A stretch of 8,537 bases of DNA. It comes from Candidatus Scybalomonas excrementavium. Lineage in GTDB: Bacteria > Bacillota > Clostridia > Lachnospirales > Lachnospiraceae. How positions within the stretch are numbered: position 1 is the stretch's first letter; each line of letters starts with the position of its first letter. A program made the position numbers and the translations under genes. Where the stretch lies: contig JADIML010000048.1 of NCBI GenBank assembly GCA_017694765.1, positions 1 to 8,537 of the forward strand. Reading direction: 5' to 3'. Positions 1 through 6,347 of the stretch are shown here, piece after piece. The notes under the pieces are model-generated. The model had not been told where the DNA came from and did not search any database. It saw nothing but the letters and a program-made list of their open reading frames with translations.

Positions 1-207
1 TAAGAAATAAACACTATTGTCTAAATAATAAATCCAAAGTATAATAAAAATATAAAATCTAAATCGATAAAAATTGATGTATAATTTTGTGTTTATTTTC
101 GTATTAAATGTTAAAGTGAATAGAAAAAATAATTTTCTTTGGATTAAAACATGTATTATATTGAAATGTTTATAAATGTTGATTTTGGTGTTGGGATTGG
201 GTGTCTT

Positions 208-236
208 TTAATATATAAAATTTTCATATTTATAAT
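208..236 (+). promoter_or_regulatory. Candidate promoter of the regulator pair
   Basis: A perfect TATAAT (231-236) sits 17 bases after a weak -35 (TTAATA, 208-213). The predicted start near 243 gives a short leader with the ribosome binding site inside it. The region is so AT-rich that chance matches are likely, so this is only the best-placed candidate. Confidence 0.35.
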
Positions 237-266
237 ATTTATATAGAATACGAGGGAAGAATAATT

Positions 267-2189
267 ATGTCGATTAGTTTTGGAAATACATTAAAGGAAT
301 TAAGGAAAAAACAAAAAGTTAGTCAAAGGCAATTGAGTAGAGGTCTTTGTTCTATCGCCAATTTATCTAAAATTGAATTAGGAGAAAGAGAACCAGGACA
401 AATGCTCTTTGAATCAATGATTAGTCGATTAGGAAAAGATTGTAAAAAATGGGAGCTGATTTTATCGGAGCAAGAGAAACAGCTTATTAAAAAAATAAAT
501 GATATGGAATATTTAGTAGAAACGAAACAGTGGAATGAACTAAGACGAAAGTTAGAACAGGCAGTAGAAGTTCATGGAGTTTCTCAAAAATTATATGAGC
601 AGTACCAATGCTTGCTTTATGCAATTTTATATAGAGAACAAAAAGAGTATAAAAGGGCGATTCAATATAGTATAGAAGGATTAGAGAAGACGGAGTTTTC
701 TATAAAAGAGAATCGATTAAAAATCAATACTATTGTTTCAAAAAATGAGCTTAGAATCTTATGTTTAATCGGGAAAATTTTATTAGAAAGCAATAAGGAA
801 GTACGAACATATTTTGAGACATTGATAGATCCACAGAATGTAGAGGAAGTGGATATTCTTTATTACTGGAAGTCCTTATTGGATTACATCAATAAACACT
901 GTACCGATCCTTGGTATCGTTTAGAATTTTATCTAGAAACACTGTACTATTTAGCTTTTATTGCTTATGAAGAAGAGAGATATAAAGATTGTATTGCTTA
1001 TTGTAAACAAGGAATACAGCAGTTGATTGAAAGAAAAAGTACATGTTATTTAAAAAAGTTTCTTCTATTATTAAAAGCATTAAGAGAGAAGCAATCACTT
1101 GCTGAGTTGGAGAAAATGATTTTATTTGATCATTTGGATTTATTTTTAGAAATAATAGAAGAGAGAAAAAAGATTTATAAAGAGATACAAGAGGTACAAC
1201 AATATATTCGCTCTTATAACTCTATATATTCCATTAATCAAGTAATTAAAAATACAAGACAGTATTGTGGGAAAACACAAGAAGAGATGATGCAGACACA
1301 AGATGGAAGAAGTGTGTTTGGGAATCAGTCTGGAATTTCAAAGGTTGAAAATGGAAAGAGAACACCAAGACGTTCAAGAGGACAGCATTATTTAAAAAAC
1401 TTAGGATTGTCTGGAAAAGAGGAGTATTATCGACTAGCAATTCTAGGAAAAGATTTTAAAATACAAGAGCTTATGTGGGAACTTGATTTTTATATAGCAA
1501 ACCATGAGATAGAAAAAGCAAAAGAGATTTATAAAATGTTAGAGGAGAAAGTAGAACACTCCAATCCTTATAATGAACAATATATGAAAGCTACTAAGCT
1601 GATGATACAGAGTATGGATTCGCCGATGTCGTGTGAACAGTTACTCAAAGAGCTTTATGATATTTTAGCGATTACAGTGAAAGATGTTGAACGGTTAAAA
1701 GATGAAGAAGAAGGAGATGTGTATTTTTTTACAAGAGAAGAGAGCATTCTTATTATGAATATTGGTTGTGCATACCATAAAAAGTGTGATTATGAAATGG
1801 CACGAAAATATTATCAGAAAGTGGAACGATATTTTAGAGATTGGTATCAAGTGTCAAATGGTGGAGTTTATCGTTCGATTTCTTATAATTTATCACAAGT
1901 ATATGGGCTTTTAGGATATTATGAGCAATCCATAGAAAAAAGTAAGGCTTGTCTTTTTATGGAATTATTACAGAAACGGGCAAATGGTTGGTGCTGTATT
2001 TTGTTTAACCTTGGTTGGTGTTATGGGAAAATGATGCAACAAGAACGAGATATGCAAAAGAAAGCGAAATACCAGATGTACTGTGAGAAGTTTTTTAAGC
2101 AGTCTTTTTGTGTTGCTCAATTTTATAAAGATGAAACAGTAATCAATACAATAATAAGAAAGAGAAAACTTTGGAATATCAAAGAGTAA
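267..2189 (+). CDS. XRE-family regulator, double HTH plus TPR-like helices (paralog 1)
   Basis: This is probably a cytoplasmic DNA-binding regulator. Residues 7-58 form an XRE-type helix-turn-helix, with the recognition segment IANLSKIELGEREPGQ. Residues about 110-310 are helical with TPR-like repeats (for example near 119-145 and 225-255). A second, divergent HTH lies at about 323-380 and contains the typical ISKVENGKRTP signature. It is followed by more TPR-like helices (about 496-525, 536-566 and 578-592). The protein thus looks like two HTH+TPR units joined head to tail. A GAGGGAAG ribosome binding site (252-259) fixes the ATG. The next gene is a full-length paralog starting 14 bases after this stop. 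TPR-containing XRE regulators in Firmicutes (RRNPP type) often bind peptides, but no ligand can be read here. At 640 residues it is longer than classical Rgg/PlcR proteins (about 280-320), consistent with a doubled architecture. There is no signal peptide or membrane segment. The specific function is unknown. Confidence 0.9.
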   Translation: MSISFGNTLKELRKKQKVSQRQLSRGLCSIANLSKIELGEREPGQMLFESMISRLGKDCKKWELILSEQEKQLIKKINDMEYLVETKQWNELRRKLEQAVEVHGVSQKLYEQYQCLLYAILYREQKEYKRAIQYSIEGLEKTEFSIKENRLKINTIVSKNELRILCLIGKILLESNKEVRTYFETLIDPQNVEEVDILYYWKSLLDYINKHCTDPWYRLEFYLETLYYLAFIAYEEERYKDCIAYCKQGIQQLIERKSTCYLKKFLLLLKALREKQSLAELEKMILFDHLDLFLEIIEERKKIYKEIQEVQQYIRSYNSIYSINQVIKNTRQYCGKTQEEMMQTQDGRSVFGNQSGISKVENGKRTPRRSRGQHYLKNLGLSGKEEYYRLAILGKDFKIQELMWELDFYIANHEIEKAKEIYKMLEEKVEHSNPYNEQYMKATKLMIQSMDSPMSCEQLLKELYDILAITVKDVERLKDEEEGDVYFFTREESILIMNIGCAYHKKCDYEMARKYYQKVERYFRDWYQVSNGGVYRSISYNLSQVYGLLGYYEQSIEKSKACLFMELLQKRANGWCCILFNLGWCYGKMMQQERDMQKKAKYQMYCEKFFKQSFCVAQFYKDETVINTIIRKRKLWNIKE

Positions 2190-2198
2190 GGGGGGCGG
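2188..2198 (+). promoter_or_regulatory. G-rich ribosome binding site that sets the second regulator's start
   Basis: AAGGGGGGCGG lies directly after the first regulator's stop codon and 5 bases before ATG 2204. This makes ATG 2204 the likely start rather than the in-frame TTG at 2171, which overlaps the upstream gene. The resulting N-terminus (MVSSLGSLIR) also aligns with the first regulator's start (MSISFGNTLK) without a gap. The run of six G is unusual in such AT-rich DNA. Confidence 0.75.
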
Positions 2199-2203
2199 AT
2201 GTT

Positions 2204-4108
2204 ATGGTAAGTAGTTTAGGAAGTTTAATACGAATACTTAGGAAAGAACAAGGGATTAGCCAAGGAGTATTAAGTAGAGGTCTTTGTTCCATTGCTAATT
2301 TATCTAAAATTGAACTAGGAGAAAGAGAACCAGGACAAATGCTTTTTGAGGCACTGATTAGCCGATTGGGAAAAGATAGCATAAAATGGGAAATACTCGT
2401 ATCAGAAGAAGAAAAACAACTTTTTGAGAAAAGAAATCGTATTGAATATTTTATGCAGAGCGAACAGTTAGAAAAAGTAGAAAAAGAGTTAGAATCTTAT
2501 CAGATTACTGGAGGGGCTTCTAAAAAACTTCATGAACAATATAAGTGTCTTAGCTATGGAAGATTATATCAAAAGAGAGGAGAGTATGATAAGGCATTTG
2601 AAGAAGTTGTAAAAGGATTAGAGAAAACGGATTTTTATATGAAAGAAACTGTATTAGAAGAGAATCAAATTCTTTCAAAAAGTGAATTACAACTCTTATA
2701 TGTACTAGGAGAAATTTTTGTAGAAGAAGACATGGGAGTGAATCCTAAGTTTTATTGGAAAGTTTTGTTTCAATATGTGAATACAAAATATATGGATCCA
2801 TTTTATAAGGTGAAGTTTTATATAAAAGCAATCTATTATTTAGCATTGATTGCTTATCAAGAAGGACAATATGGAGAATCTCTTTCCTATTGTAAAAAAG
2901 GTTTAGAAGAAATTGTGCAAAAAAAGAGTAGCTATTTTTTGAAATCTTTTCTCATTTTAGTAAAGAAATTAAAAGAAAATAATAAAATTGATTGTTCTAA
3001 CTTTTTAGTGTTTCCAAAAGATATAGAGGGATTATTGGAAGCGATAGAAAGATGTGAGGAGATTGCAAAACAAGTAAAGCAAAAACAGCAATATATTCGT
3101 TCGTATAATTCTATGTGTTCTGTTAATGAAGTTATTAAAAACACAAGGCTTTATTCTGGAAAAACACAAGAGGAAATCGGCATAGGAAAACATGGTGAAA
3201 TATTGCTTGGAAATCAATCAGGTATATCAAAAATTGAAAATGGCAAAAGAAAACCAAGAAAGACAAATACACAGCAGTATTTGAAAAATTTAGGCTTGGT
3301 TGGAAAAGAAGAGGCATATAGGCTATCCATACAAGGAAAAGATTTTGAAATACAAGATATTCGCTGGCAAATTGATTTTTATATAGGAAATCATGAGTAT
3401 AAAAAAGCAGAAAAACTTTATAAAGTTTTAGAGGAAAAGATTGATATGAAAAATCCTTATAATAAACAGTATATTAAAGAGTTAGAGTTTGTTTTGTATT
3501 ATGAAATAGAAAATAAATCTTATCAAAAAGGTATTGATAAAATTTTTAAAATATTATCACTAACGAGAGATGATCTAGAGCGGTTAAAGGAAGAGGAACT
3601 TGGAGGTTTTTTTACGAGAGAAGAATTAATACTGCTTATGAATATAGGGTGCGTTTATCATCAAAATCAAGAATATGAAAAAGCTCTGAAATATTATTGT
3701 AAGGTAGAACAATATTTACAAGATTATTATCAATCATCCAGTGGAAATTTATATAAATCTATTTTACATAATTTATCTCAAGTATATGGTTTATTAGGGA
3801 AATATAAAAAATCAATGGAAAAAGCAAAAGCATCTTTATTTATTATTCTGTTACAAAATCAAGGAGGTCGTTTAGAAAGTGTTCTTTATAATTTAGGGTG
3901 GTGCTATGGGAAAATGATGCTAGAAGAAGAAGAGAAACAAAAGAAACAAAAGAAAGAAGAATATCGAGTACTTTGTAATCAATTTTTCGATCAAGCATAT
4001 TGTTTGGCAGAATTTTATAAGCAACAGTCCATTTGCTCTTTAATAAAAGAAAAGAGAATCATTTGGAATCTGAAAAAAATAGTAGAAGAAAAAGTTTCAA
4101 ATGAATAA
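2204..4108 (+). CDS. XRE-family regulator, double HTH plus TPR-like helices (paralog 2)
   Basis: This 634-residue paralog of the preceding gene aligns along its whole length. The first HTH (about 7-58) has a 35-residue block, positions 24-58, differing from paralog 1 only at residues 50 and 51. The second HTH is at about 307-365, with GNQSGISKIENGKRKP matching the XRE turn and recognition helix. TPR-like helices occupy about 110-300 and 385-610, for example LMNIGCVYHQNQEYEKALKYY near 478-498. The near-identical first HTH implies both proteins read the same or overlapping DNA sites, while the divergent helical parts suggest different ligands or partners; both points are inference. It lies 14 bases after paralog 1 and is probably co-transcribed. 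The C-terminus has a Lys/Glu-rich stretch near 574-587. An in-frame TTG at 2171 would add 11 residues, but the strong ribosome binding site favours ATG 2204. Confidence 0.9.
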   Translation: MVSSLGSLIRILRKEQGISQGVLSRGLCSIANLSKIELGEREPGQMLFEALISRLGKDSIKWEILVSEEEKQLFEKRNRIEYFMQSEQLEKVEKELESYQITGGASKKLHEQYKCLSYGRLYQKRGEYDKAFEEVVKGLEKTDFYMKETVLEENQILSKSELQLLYVLGEIFVEEDMGVNPKFYWKVLFQYVNTKYMDPFYKVKFYIKAIYYLALIAYQEGQYGESLSYCKKGLEEIVQKKSSYFLKSFLILVKKLKENNKIDCSNFLVFPKDIEGLLEAIERCEEIAKQVKQKQQYIRSYNSMCSVNEVIKNTRLYSGKTQEEIGIGKHGEILLGNQSGISKIENGKRKPRKTNTQQYLKNLGLVGKEEAYRLSIQGKDFEIQDIRWQIDFYIGNHEYKKAEKLYKVLEEKIDMKNPYNKQYIKELEFVLYYEIENKSYQKGIDKIFKILSLTRDDLERLKEEELGGFFTREELILLMNIGCVYHQNQEYEKALKYYCKVEQYLQDYYQSSSGNLYKSILHNLSQVYGLLGKYKKSMEKAKASLFIILLQNQGGRLESVLYNLGWCYGKMMLEEEEKQKKQKKEEYRVLCNQFFDQAYCLAEFYKQQSICSLIKEKRIIWNLKKIVEEKVSNE

Positions 4109-4194
4109 AATATAGTTTCATGATTAGGGATGAGTAGTGGAATAGAGCATAGAAAAGTGAGAATACTATGGATAACAAACAAAAATCCAAAATT

Positions 4195-4200
4195 GAGAGG
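4195..4200 (+). promoter_or_regulatory. Ribosome binding site of the amidase gene
   Basis: GAGAGG lies 7 bases before ATG 4208 and is the best ribosome binding site in this gap. It supports an N-terminus 18 residues ahead of the catalytic cysteine. I found no convincing promoter in the 99 bases after the second regulator, so read-through from the regulators is likely. Confidence 0.6.
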
Positions 4201-4207
4201 GTAAATC

Positions 4208-5311
4208 ATGACAAATATAATAGTAAAACAAGAACAGAACAAAGGCGATTTGTCGTTTGGATGTAGTTCATTTTCTTGGGAAACATTAGATGGAAAACAC
4301 TTATGGGGAAGAAATCTGGATTTTAATCGACTAGCAAAAGGAACGAAGGTTACCTATATTCCAAGAGGTACCAAATTTTATACGTCTATCAAAGAAGTAG
4401 AGAAAAGACAAATGGAAGCAAAGTATGAAGAAACAAAATATGCAGCAGTTGGAATTGGATTGCTTTTACAGACTACACCAACTTTATACGAAGGGATGAA
4501 TGAGAAGGGGTTAATGGGTGGACAATTATATTATCGAGAATTTGCACATTTTGAAGAGAAGGAGAGAGAAGATAGAATTTCTCTACAGCCGCCGTTTGCC
4601 GTCACTTATTTTTTAACAAAGTGTGCAACGGTAAAAGAAGTAGTAGAAGAAGTGCAAAACCATGTAAATTTTCTTGGAATTCCACTTCTTGGAACAGTTC
4701 CACCAATTCACTGGACATTTTCTGATAGAACAGGAGAAACAATTATTATAGAGCCTGATAAAGATGGTGTGCATATTTATCGCAAAACAATGGGGGTTAT
4801 GACCAACAGTCCTAGTTATGAATGGCACCGGTTTAACTTATTAAACTATGCACAAATTCGAGACTTTGACTATGAAGAGCTGGTAATAAATGGAGAAAAA
4901 TTACCGCAATGTTTTTCGGGAAGTGGTGCATTTGGAATGCCTGGTGACTGGTCTTCCCCATCTCGTTTTGTTCGTTTATCATTTCTAAAGCAATATGCAG
5001 TGAAAGGAAAAAACGAAGAAGAAGGGATTTCTCATATGTTTCATCTTTTTCAAAGTGTCGCTTTTCCACTTGGTATGATAAAAGTAAGCGATCAAGGAGC
5101 GATTACCAAAGAGGATACGAATATTGTTCCTTATGATTATACCGTGTATACGTCTATTATGTGTGCAGAATCACTGAAATTTTATTGGAATTCTTATCAA
5201 AATATGAGAGTCCAATATGTAGATTTATCCATTTTGATGGAACAACAACAAATACAGCAGTTTGACTTAGATTTTAAGCAAGATTTTAAATGTAGAAATG
5301 AAATAAAATAG
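4208..5311 (+). CDS. Choloylglycine hydrolase / penicillin V acylase family linear amidase
   Basis: This is an N-terminal nucleophile (Ntn) hydrolase that cleaves linear amide C-N bonds, as in conjugated bile salts, penicillin V or N-acyl amino acids. The segment GCSSFSWETLDGKHLWGRN aligns with the family start. Cys19 is the expected nucleophile, freed by removal of the residues before it, and Arg35 and Asp38 keep the family spacing of the C2/R18/D21 residues of bile salt hydrolases. Asn200 (GVMTNSP) and Arg253 (SPSRFVR) match the remaining core residues. After NEKGLMGGQLYY the oxyanion position usually Asn in bile salt hydrolases appears to be Tyr108, as in Bacillus penicillin V acylases. 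The segment IEPDKDG (181-187) is also acylase-like. I therefore favour the acylase-like branch, with bile salt hydrolysis possible but unproven. The 18-residue leader is charged and is not a signal peptide, so the enzyme is probably cytoplasmic. Length (367) is slightly above the usual 315-340 because of this leader. Confidence 0.92.
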   Translation: MTNIIVKQEQNKGDLSFGCSSFSWETLDGKHLWGRNLDFNRLAKGTKVTYIPRGTKFYTSIKEVEKRQMEAKYEETKYAAVGIGLLLQTTPTLYEGMNEKGLMGGQLYYREFAHFEEKEREDRISLQPPFAVTYFLTKCATVKEVVEEVQNHVNFLGIPLLGTVPPIHWTFSDRTGETIIIEPDKDGVHIYRKTMGVMTNSPSYEWHRFNLLNYAQIRDFDYEELVINGEKLPQCFSGSGAFGMPGDWSSPSRFVRLSFLKQYAVKGKNEEEGISHMFHLFQSVAFPLGMIKVSDQGAITKEDTNIVPYDYTVYTSIMCAESLKFYWNSYQNMRVQYVDLSILMEQQQIQQFDLDFKQDFKCRNEIK

Positions 5312-5357
5312 GCAAGTATTATTTAGATTAATATTAAAAATTCAATATTATAAAACT

Positions 5358-5407
5358 AAAATACGTATTGATTAAAATGCATGGAGTTTATTCAATACGT
5401 ATTTTTT
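5358..5407. terminator. Probable bidirectional terminator between convergent genes
   Basis: A perfect 14-bp inverted repeat pairs 5358-5371 (AAAATACGTATTGA) with 5392-5405. After a T-T mismatch, a further TAAA/TTTA pairing (5373-5376 with 5387-5390) leaves a 10-base loop. The right arm ends in a run of six T (5402-5407), and the left arm begins with an A run that reads as a T run on the other strand. It sits between the convergent amidase and tspO genes, where a two-way terminator is expected. The stem is AT-rich, so its strength is uncertain. Confidence 0.75.
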
Positions 5408-5473
5408 ATATGTTTATACATTAGAAAATTCCTCTTTCATAGTTCTTTCGAACATAGTCTTTCTTCTATTTGG

Positions 5474-5938
5474 CTAATTAAGAAGTAAGATTCCTAAATT
5501 CAAATAAGCAGCAAAAGTACACCAAATAAGATATGGCACTTGGAGCCATGCAGCAATTGGAGAAATTTTAAGAAAGACACGGAGCATTTGAAATAAAGTA
5601 CTCCATAATAAAACAAGAATAATAAGAGCAAAGAAAGGTGATTGCAAGTTAAAAAAGACAGGGGACCATAAAAAGTTTAAAAATAACTGAATTCCATAGA
5701 GCAACAGAGCTTTTGGGCGAAGAGGGGAGGAAGTTGTTAAAATGAGATAACAGCTAATTCCCATTAAAATGTATAGAATACTCCAAACAATTGGAAAAAG
5801 GAAGCTAGGTGGAGCTAAGGGAGGTTTTTGCATGTTCATATACGAAGTAATCGAATCACGAATGAAAAAGCTAGAAAGTAGACCGACTAAAATAGGAATG
5901 AGAAGAGATAACAATAATTTTTTCCATTGAATTTGCAT
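5474..5938 (-). CDS. tspO: TspO/MBR family membrane protein
   Basis: This 154-residue integral membrane protein is of the tryptophan-rich sensory protein / peripheral benzodiazepine receptor family, which has five membrane helices and binds porphyrins and other hydrophobic ligands. Family marks are KPPLAPPSFLFPIVWSILY (38-56), NFLWSPVFF (88-96) and PYLIWCTFAAYLN (135-147). Hydrophobic segments fall near 8-26, 46-66, 76-97, 101-120 and 129-152. Length is typical of bacterial members (about 150-160). TAAGGAGA (5943-5950, reverse strand) lies 4 bases before the ATG. Overlapping -10-like TATACT copies lie at 5965-5975, but I see no good -35. It converges on the amidase gene and stands alone on its strand. 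In photosynthetic bacteria TspO controls tetrapyrrole genes; in a presumed anaerobic fermenter its role is unknown, with porphyrin handling or stress response only an inference. Confidence 0.93.
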   Translation of the reverse strand: MQIQWKKLLLSLLIPILVGLLSSFFIRDSITSYMNMQKPPLAPPSFLFPIVWSILYILMGISCYLILTTSSPLRPKALLLYGIQLFLNFLWSPVFFNLQSPFFALIILVLLWSTLFQMLRVFLKISPIAAWLQVPYLIWCTFAAYLNLGILLLN

Positions 5939-6075
5939 AATATCTCCTTAAATTTATGTGTTATAGTATAGTATATGCCTTTGAGTGGAAGTTAGAAGTG
6001 ATAGAGAAACTAAATTTACATTATTAATTTGATTTTGCCTATGAATTAGTTATACGAATAATAGTACTTGGAAAT

Positions 6076-6239
6076 GTCATTAAGAAATGGCATATGGGAT
6101 TGAGTTTGTATTACTTGGGATGGAATCCCAATCGTATATTTACTATGGAATGCCAGTAAGAGATAGGATGTATCATTCTTTGGTGTATTTAAAAGAATGT
6201 CAAATCTTTGTGGCATATCAAAAGAAGGTGAAAGTTTAA
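6076..6239 (+). pseudogene. Remnant of an Rpn-family PD-(D/E)XK nuclease / putative transposase
   Basis: An open frame of 50 codons (ATG 6087 to TAA 6237-6239) encodes GMESQSYIYYGMPVRDRMY at residues 11-29. This matches my recollection of the conserved core of the Rpn/YhgA-like family (PD-(D/E)XK nuclease family transposases), commonly of the form G-(I/M/V)-E-N-Q ... Y-x-MPVR-x-x-x-Y. The Glu13-x-Gln15 pair would be the E-x-Q active-site element. A neighbouring frame just upstream reads VIKK (6076-6087), which would join it by a single frameshift and fits the family's usual lead-in. Intact members are about 280-330 residues; the N-terminal part and everything after residue 40 are missing or scrambled. 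No ribosome binding site precedes ATG 6087. I read this as a decayed gene. The alternative, a real small protein of 50 residues, is less likely. The rest of the 5939-6347 gap holds only the flanking promoters and ribosome binding sites. Confidence 0.6.
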
Positions 6240-6268
6240 GCTTACCTATCCATGAGCTTTATTCTTAG

Positions 6269-6297
6269 TTGAATGGAAGAAGAAATGAAGTTATAAT
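6269..6297 (+). promoter_or_regulatory. Promoter of the HAD phosphatase-dus operon
   Basis: TTGAAT (6269-6274) and a perfect TATAAT (6292-6297) are separated by 17 bases, an ideal sigma-A arrangement. The predicted start near 6304 would give a leader of about 44 bases. A second TATAAT at 6304-6309 lacks a matching -35. Confidence 0.6.
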
Positions 6298-6347
6298 AAA
6301 AAATATAATGATAACATCAATGAAAGAATAGAAAAAAGGAGACAGCA

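Noticed and set aside
77..178. A 33-codon frame starting at ATG 77 in the leader (MYNFVFIFVLNVK...).
   Set aside because: No ribosome binding site, low-complexity AT-driven composition and no recognisable family; likely chance.
2171..2203. An upstream TTG start for the second regulator overlapping the end of the first.
   Set aside because: The strong ribosome binding site and the ungapped match to the first regulator's N-terminus favour ATG 2204.
4130..4204. A 24-codon frame (MSSGIEHRKVRILW...) ending 3 bases before the amidase start, like a leader peptide.
   Set aside because: The only purine-rich stretch (AGGG) abuts the ATG with no spacing, and there is no attenuator-like hairpin, so coding is not supported.
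5329..5350. A TAATATT/AATATTA inverted repeat just after the amidase gene.
   Set aside because: It is made only of A and T, is short, and lies next to a much better terminator; too weak to call.
6115..6131. A 7-bp hairpin TTGGGAT-GGA-ATCCCAA resembling a terminator or small RNA stem.
   Set aside because: No T run follows, and it falls inside the Rpn remnant codons, so no RNA element is claimed.
6074..6218. Repeated TGTCA-N8-TGGCATAT at 6075-6095 and 6198-6218, with a related sequence at 6151-6171, looking like clustered operator sites.
   Set aside because: The stretch is better explained as a decayed Rpn-family coding remnant; the repeats are short, imperfect and in different frames, so probably coincidental.
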